Shown here piece by piece: positions 63,271-64,000 of a stretch of 64,000 bases of DNA. The stretch comes from Nakamurella aerolata. Lineage in GTDB: Bacteria > Actinomycetota > Actinomycetes > Mycobacteriales > Nakamurellaceae. Location: contig NZ_JABEND010000010.1 of NCBI RefSeq assembly GCF_013002705.1, forward strand, positions 62,001-126,000. The letters are read 5' to 3'. How positions within the stretch are numbered: the first letter of the stretch is position 1; every line of letters starts with the position of its first letter. The notes beneath the pieces were generated by a model that was not told the DNA's origin, made no database searches, and saw only the letters and a program-made list of their open reading frames with translations. The position numbers and the translations under genes were made by a program.

Positions 63271-63661
63271 CGAGCGGGCCGCGCACCGGCCGGCGGGGCA
63301 CCCTGGCGTTCAGGTACGCCAGCCCCTCCTCCAGATCGAGGGCGGTGGGCACCCCGGCTGTGCCCATCCCCAGCTGCACCATCGCGAAGGCCACGTCCGG
63401 CTGGATACCGACGATCACCGTGAGCGCGCCGCGCAGTCGCGCCATTTCGGCAATCGTGGCCAACGTCTTGGCGCCGAAGGAATCCAACACATCGAGCGCG
63501 GCGACGTCGATGATCACCCCGTTGCTGCGGTACCGGCCGATCTGCTCGACCAGGTTGTTGCGCAGCCGGATCATCTCGGAGTCGTCCAGGGCAGTGTGCA
63601 CCGATGCGATCAGGTAAGAATCCTGTCGCAGAATCGATACCAGCGCCGGACCGGAGCTCAC
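63263..63661 (-). CDS. rsbS: RsbS-like STAS-domain protein
   Basis: A 132-residue single STAS domain: LVSILRQDSYLIASVHTALD, then NNLVEQIGRYRSNGVIIDVA and ALDVLDSFGAKTLATIAEMA. DSFGAKTL contains the Ser phosphorylated by RsbT in RsbS proteins. RsbS forms the stressosome shell core with RsbR. Its ATG overlaps the stop of the upstream RsbR-like gene in an ATGA. Confidence 0.85.
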   Translation of the reverse strand: MSSGPALVSILRQDSYLIASVHTALDDSEMIRLRNNLVEQIGRYRSNGVIIDVAALDVLDSFGAKTLATIAEMARLRGALTVIVGIQPDVAFAMVQLGMGTAGVPTALDLEEGLAYLNARVPRRPVRGPLGD

Positions 63662-64000
63662 GTCTCGTTCACGCCATCCTGTCGAGTCACGTTGTAGCCG
63701 AGCAGCCGCTCGGCTTCTTCAAGACCGCCCTGCAGATCGCCGATGGTGTTCATCTTGCTGAGGTCGACGCCGATCGTCACCAGCGTCTGCGCGATGGTCG
63801 GCGACAACCCGGTAATGATGACGCTTGCGCCCATCAGCCGTGACGCGTCGACCGTCTGCACCAGGTGATTGGCCACCGTCGCGTCGACGTCGGGGGCGCC
63901 GGTGATGTCGATGACGACCACCTTGGCGCGGTGGGTGCGGATCCCGGACAGCAACTGCTCGGTGACCTGGCGAGCACGTTCGGAGTCGAGCACCCCGATG
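63658..64000 (-). CDS. RsbR-like STAS-domain protein, N-terminus beyond the window
   Basis: The 113 residues visible are the C-terminal STAS domain of an RsbR-type stressosome subunit: QVTEQLLSGIRTHRAKVVVI, DITGAPDVDATVANHLVQTV and GASVIITGLSPTIAQTLVTI. The Thr in DITG corresponds to the phosphorylated Thr of RsbR. The reading frame runs open to base 64000, so the N-terminal sensor domain lies outside. It is followed directly by RsbS. Confidence 0.85.
   Translation of the reverse strand, partial: IGVLDSERARQVTEQLLSGIRTHRAKVVVIDITGAPDVDATVANHLVQTVDASRLMGASVIITGLSPTIAQTLVTIGVDLSKMNTIGDLQGGLEEAERLLGYNVTRQDGVNET

Overview
The window is high-GC DNA with the gene content of an actinobacterium. It has a KmtR-type metal sensor, a CtaG-CopD fusion, PPi-type phosphofructokinase, a stand-alone RsbS/RsbR-type STAS pair, GlbO globin, a mycothiol-reductase-like DsbA protein and surface proteins with LAxTG sorting signals. 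The block from about 20.6 to 47.6 kb carries the same genes in nearly the same order as Mycobacterium tuberculosis Rv2477c-Rv2457c: ettA, gdh, a 4HBT thioesterase, an Rv2474c-like gene, aglA-like, glbO, HNH, pepN, Rv2466c-like, rpiB, tig, clpP1, clpP2, clpX. This synteny is recalled, not searched. The genus cannot be fixed from sequence alone; a Nakamurella/Frankineae-like actinobacterium is a reasonable guess.

Layout. 1-8 kb: regulators, an alpha/beta hydrolase, a vapBC-type antitoxin with a decayed toxin, and a coupled thiolase-paaH-paaZ operon for aromatic/acyl-CoA degradation with a 22-bp TetR-type operator upstream. 8-12 kb: tRNA-Arg, CtaG-CopD copper/oxidase-assembly protein, and an IS110 element with a candidate bridge-RNA leader. 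12-17 kb: HesB-like protein, metal P-type ATPase with its ArsR sensor, an SSB paralogue, a second ArsR regulator and a frameshifted VOC gene. 17-33.7 kb: DHA2 MFS pump, AAA ATPase, then the mycobacteria-like housekeeping block. 33.8-41 kb: pepN, DsbA-like protein, UspA, rpiB, pfp and a frameshifted GAD-like gene. 41-48 kb: repeats, tRNA-Pro, tRNA-Gly, trigger factor and the ClpP1P2/ClpX protease. 48-56 kb: lipoprotein, acetyltransferase, recO-uppS, LCP ligase and two paralogous LAxTG surface proteins. 56-64 kb: polyol-type dehydrogenase, E2 and E3 of a 2-oxoacid dehydrogenase, leucyl aminopeptidase, and a stressosome-like RsbR/RsbS/RsbU_N cluster cut by the window edge.

The most unusual material is non-coding. 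Five copies of a 74-bp element form a 29-bp-stem hairpin with a 16-nt loop (7397, 7648, 41253, 41468, 45840), plus a fragment at 7226. Two clusters sit about 240-290 bp downstream of tRNA 3' ends, and each is preceded by a second conserved 75-bp element (7258, 41101). These are interleaved with tandem arrays of unrelated sequence that share a period of about 15 bp. Three arrays begin at the 3' end of the preceding gene and include its stop codon or CCA: ssb, tRNA-Gly and pepA.

Many genes have a TANNNT-like box exactly 6-7 nt before an ATG/GTG and little or no ribosome binding site, which points to widespread leaderless transcription. Three genes are broken by frameshifts or stops (vapC-like, VOC, GAD-like), and an aglA-like gene has lost its catalytic middle.
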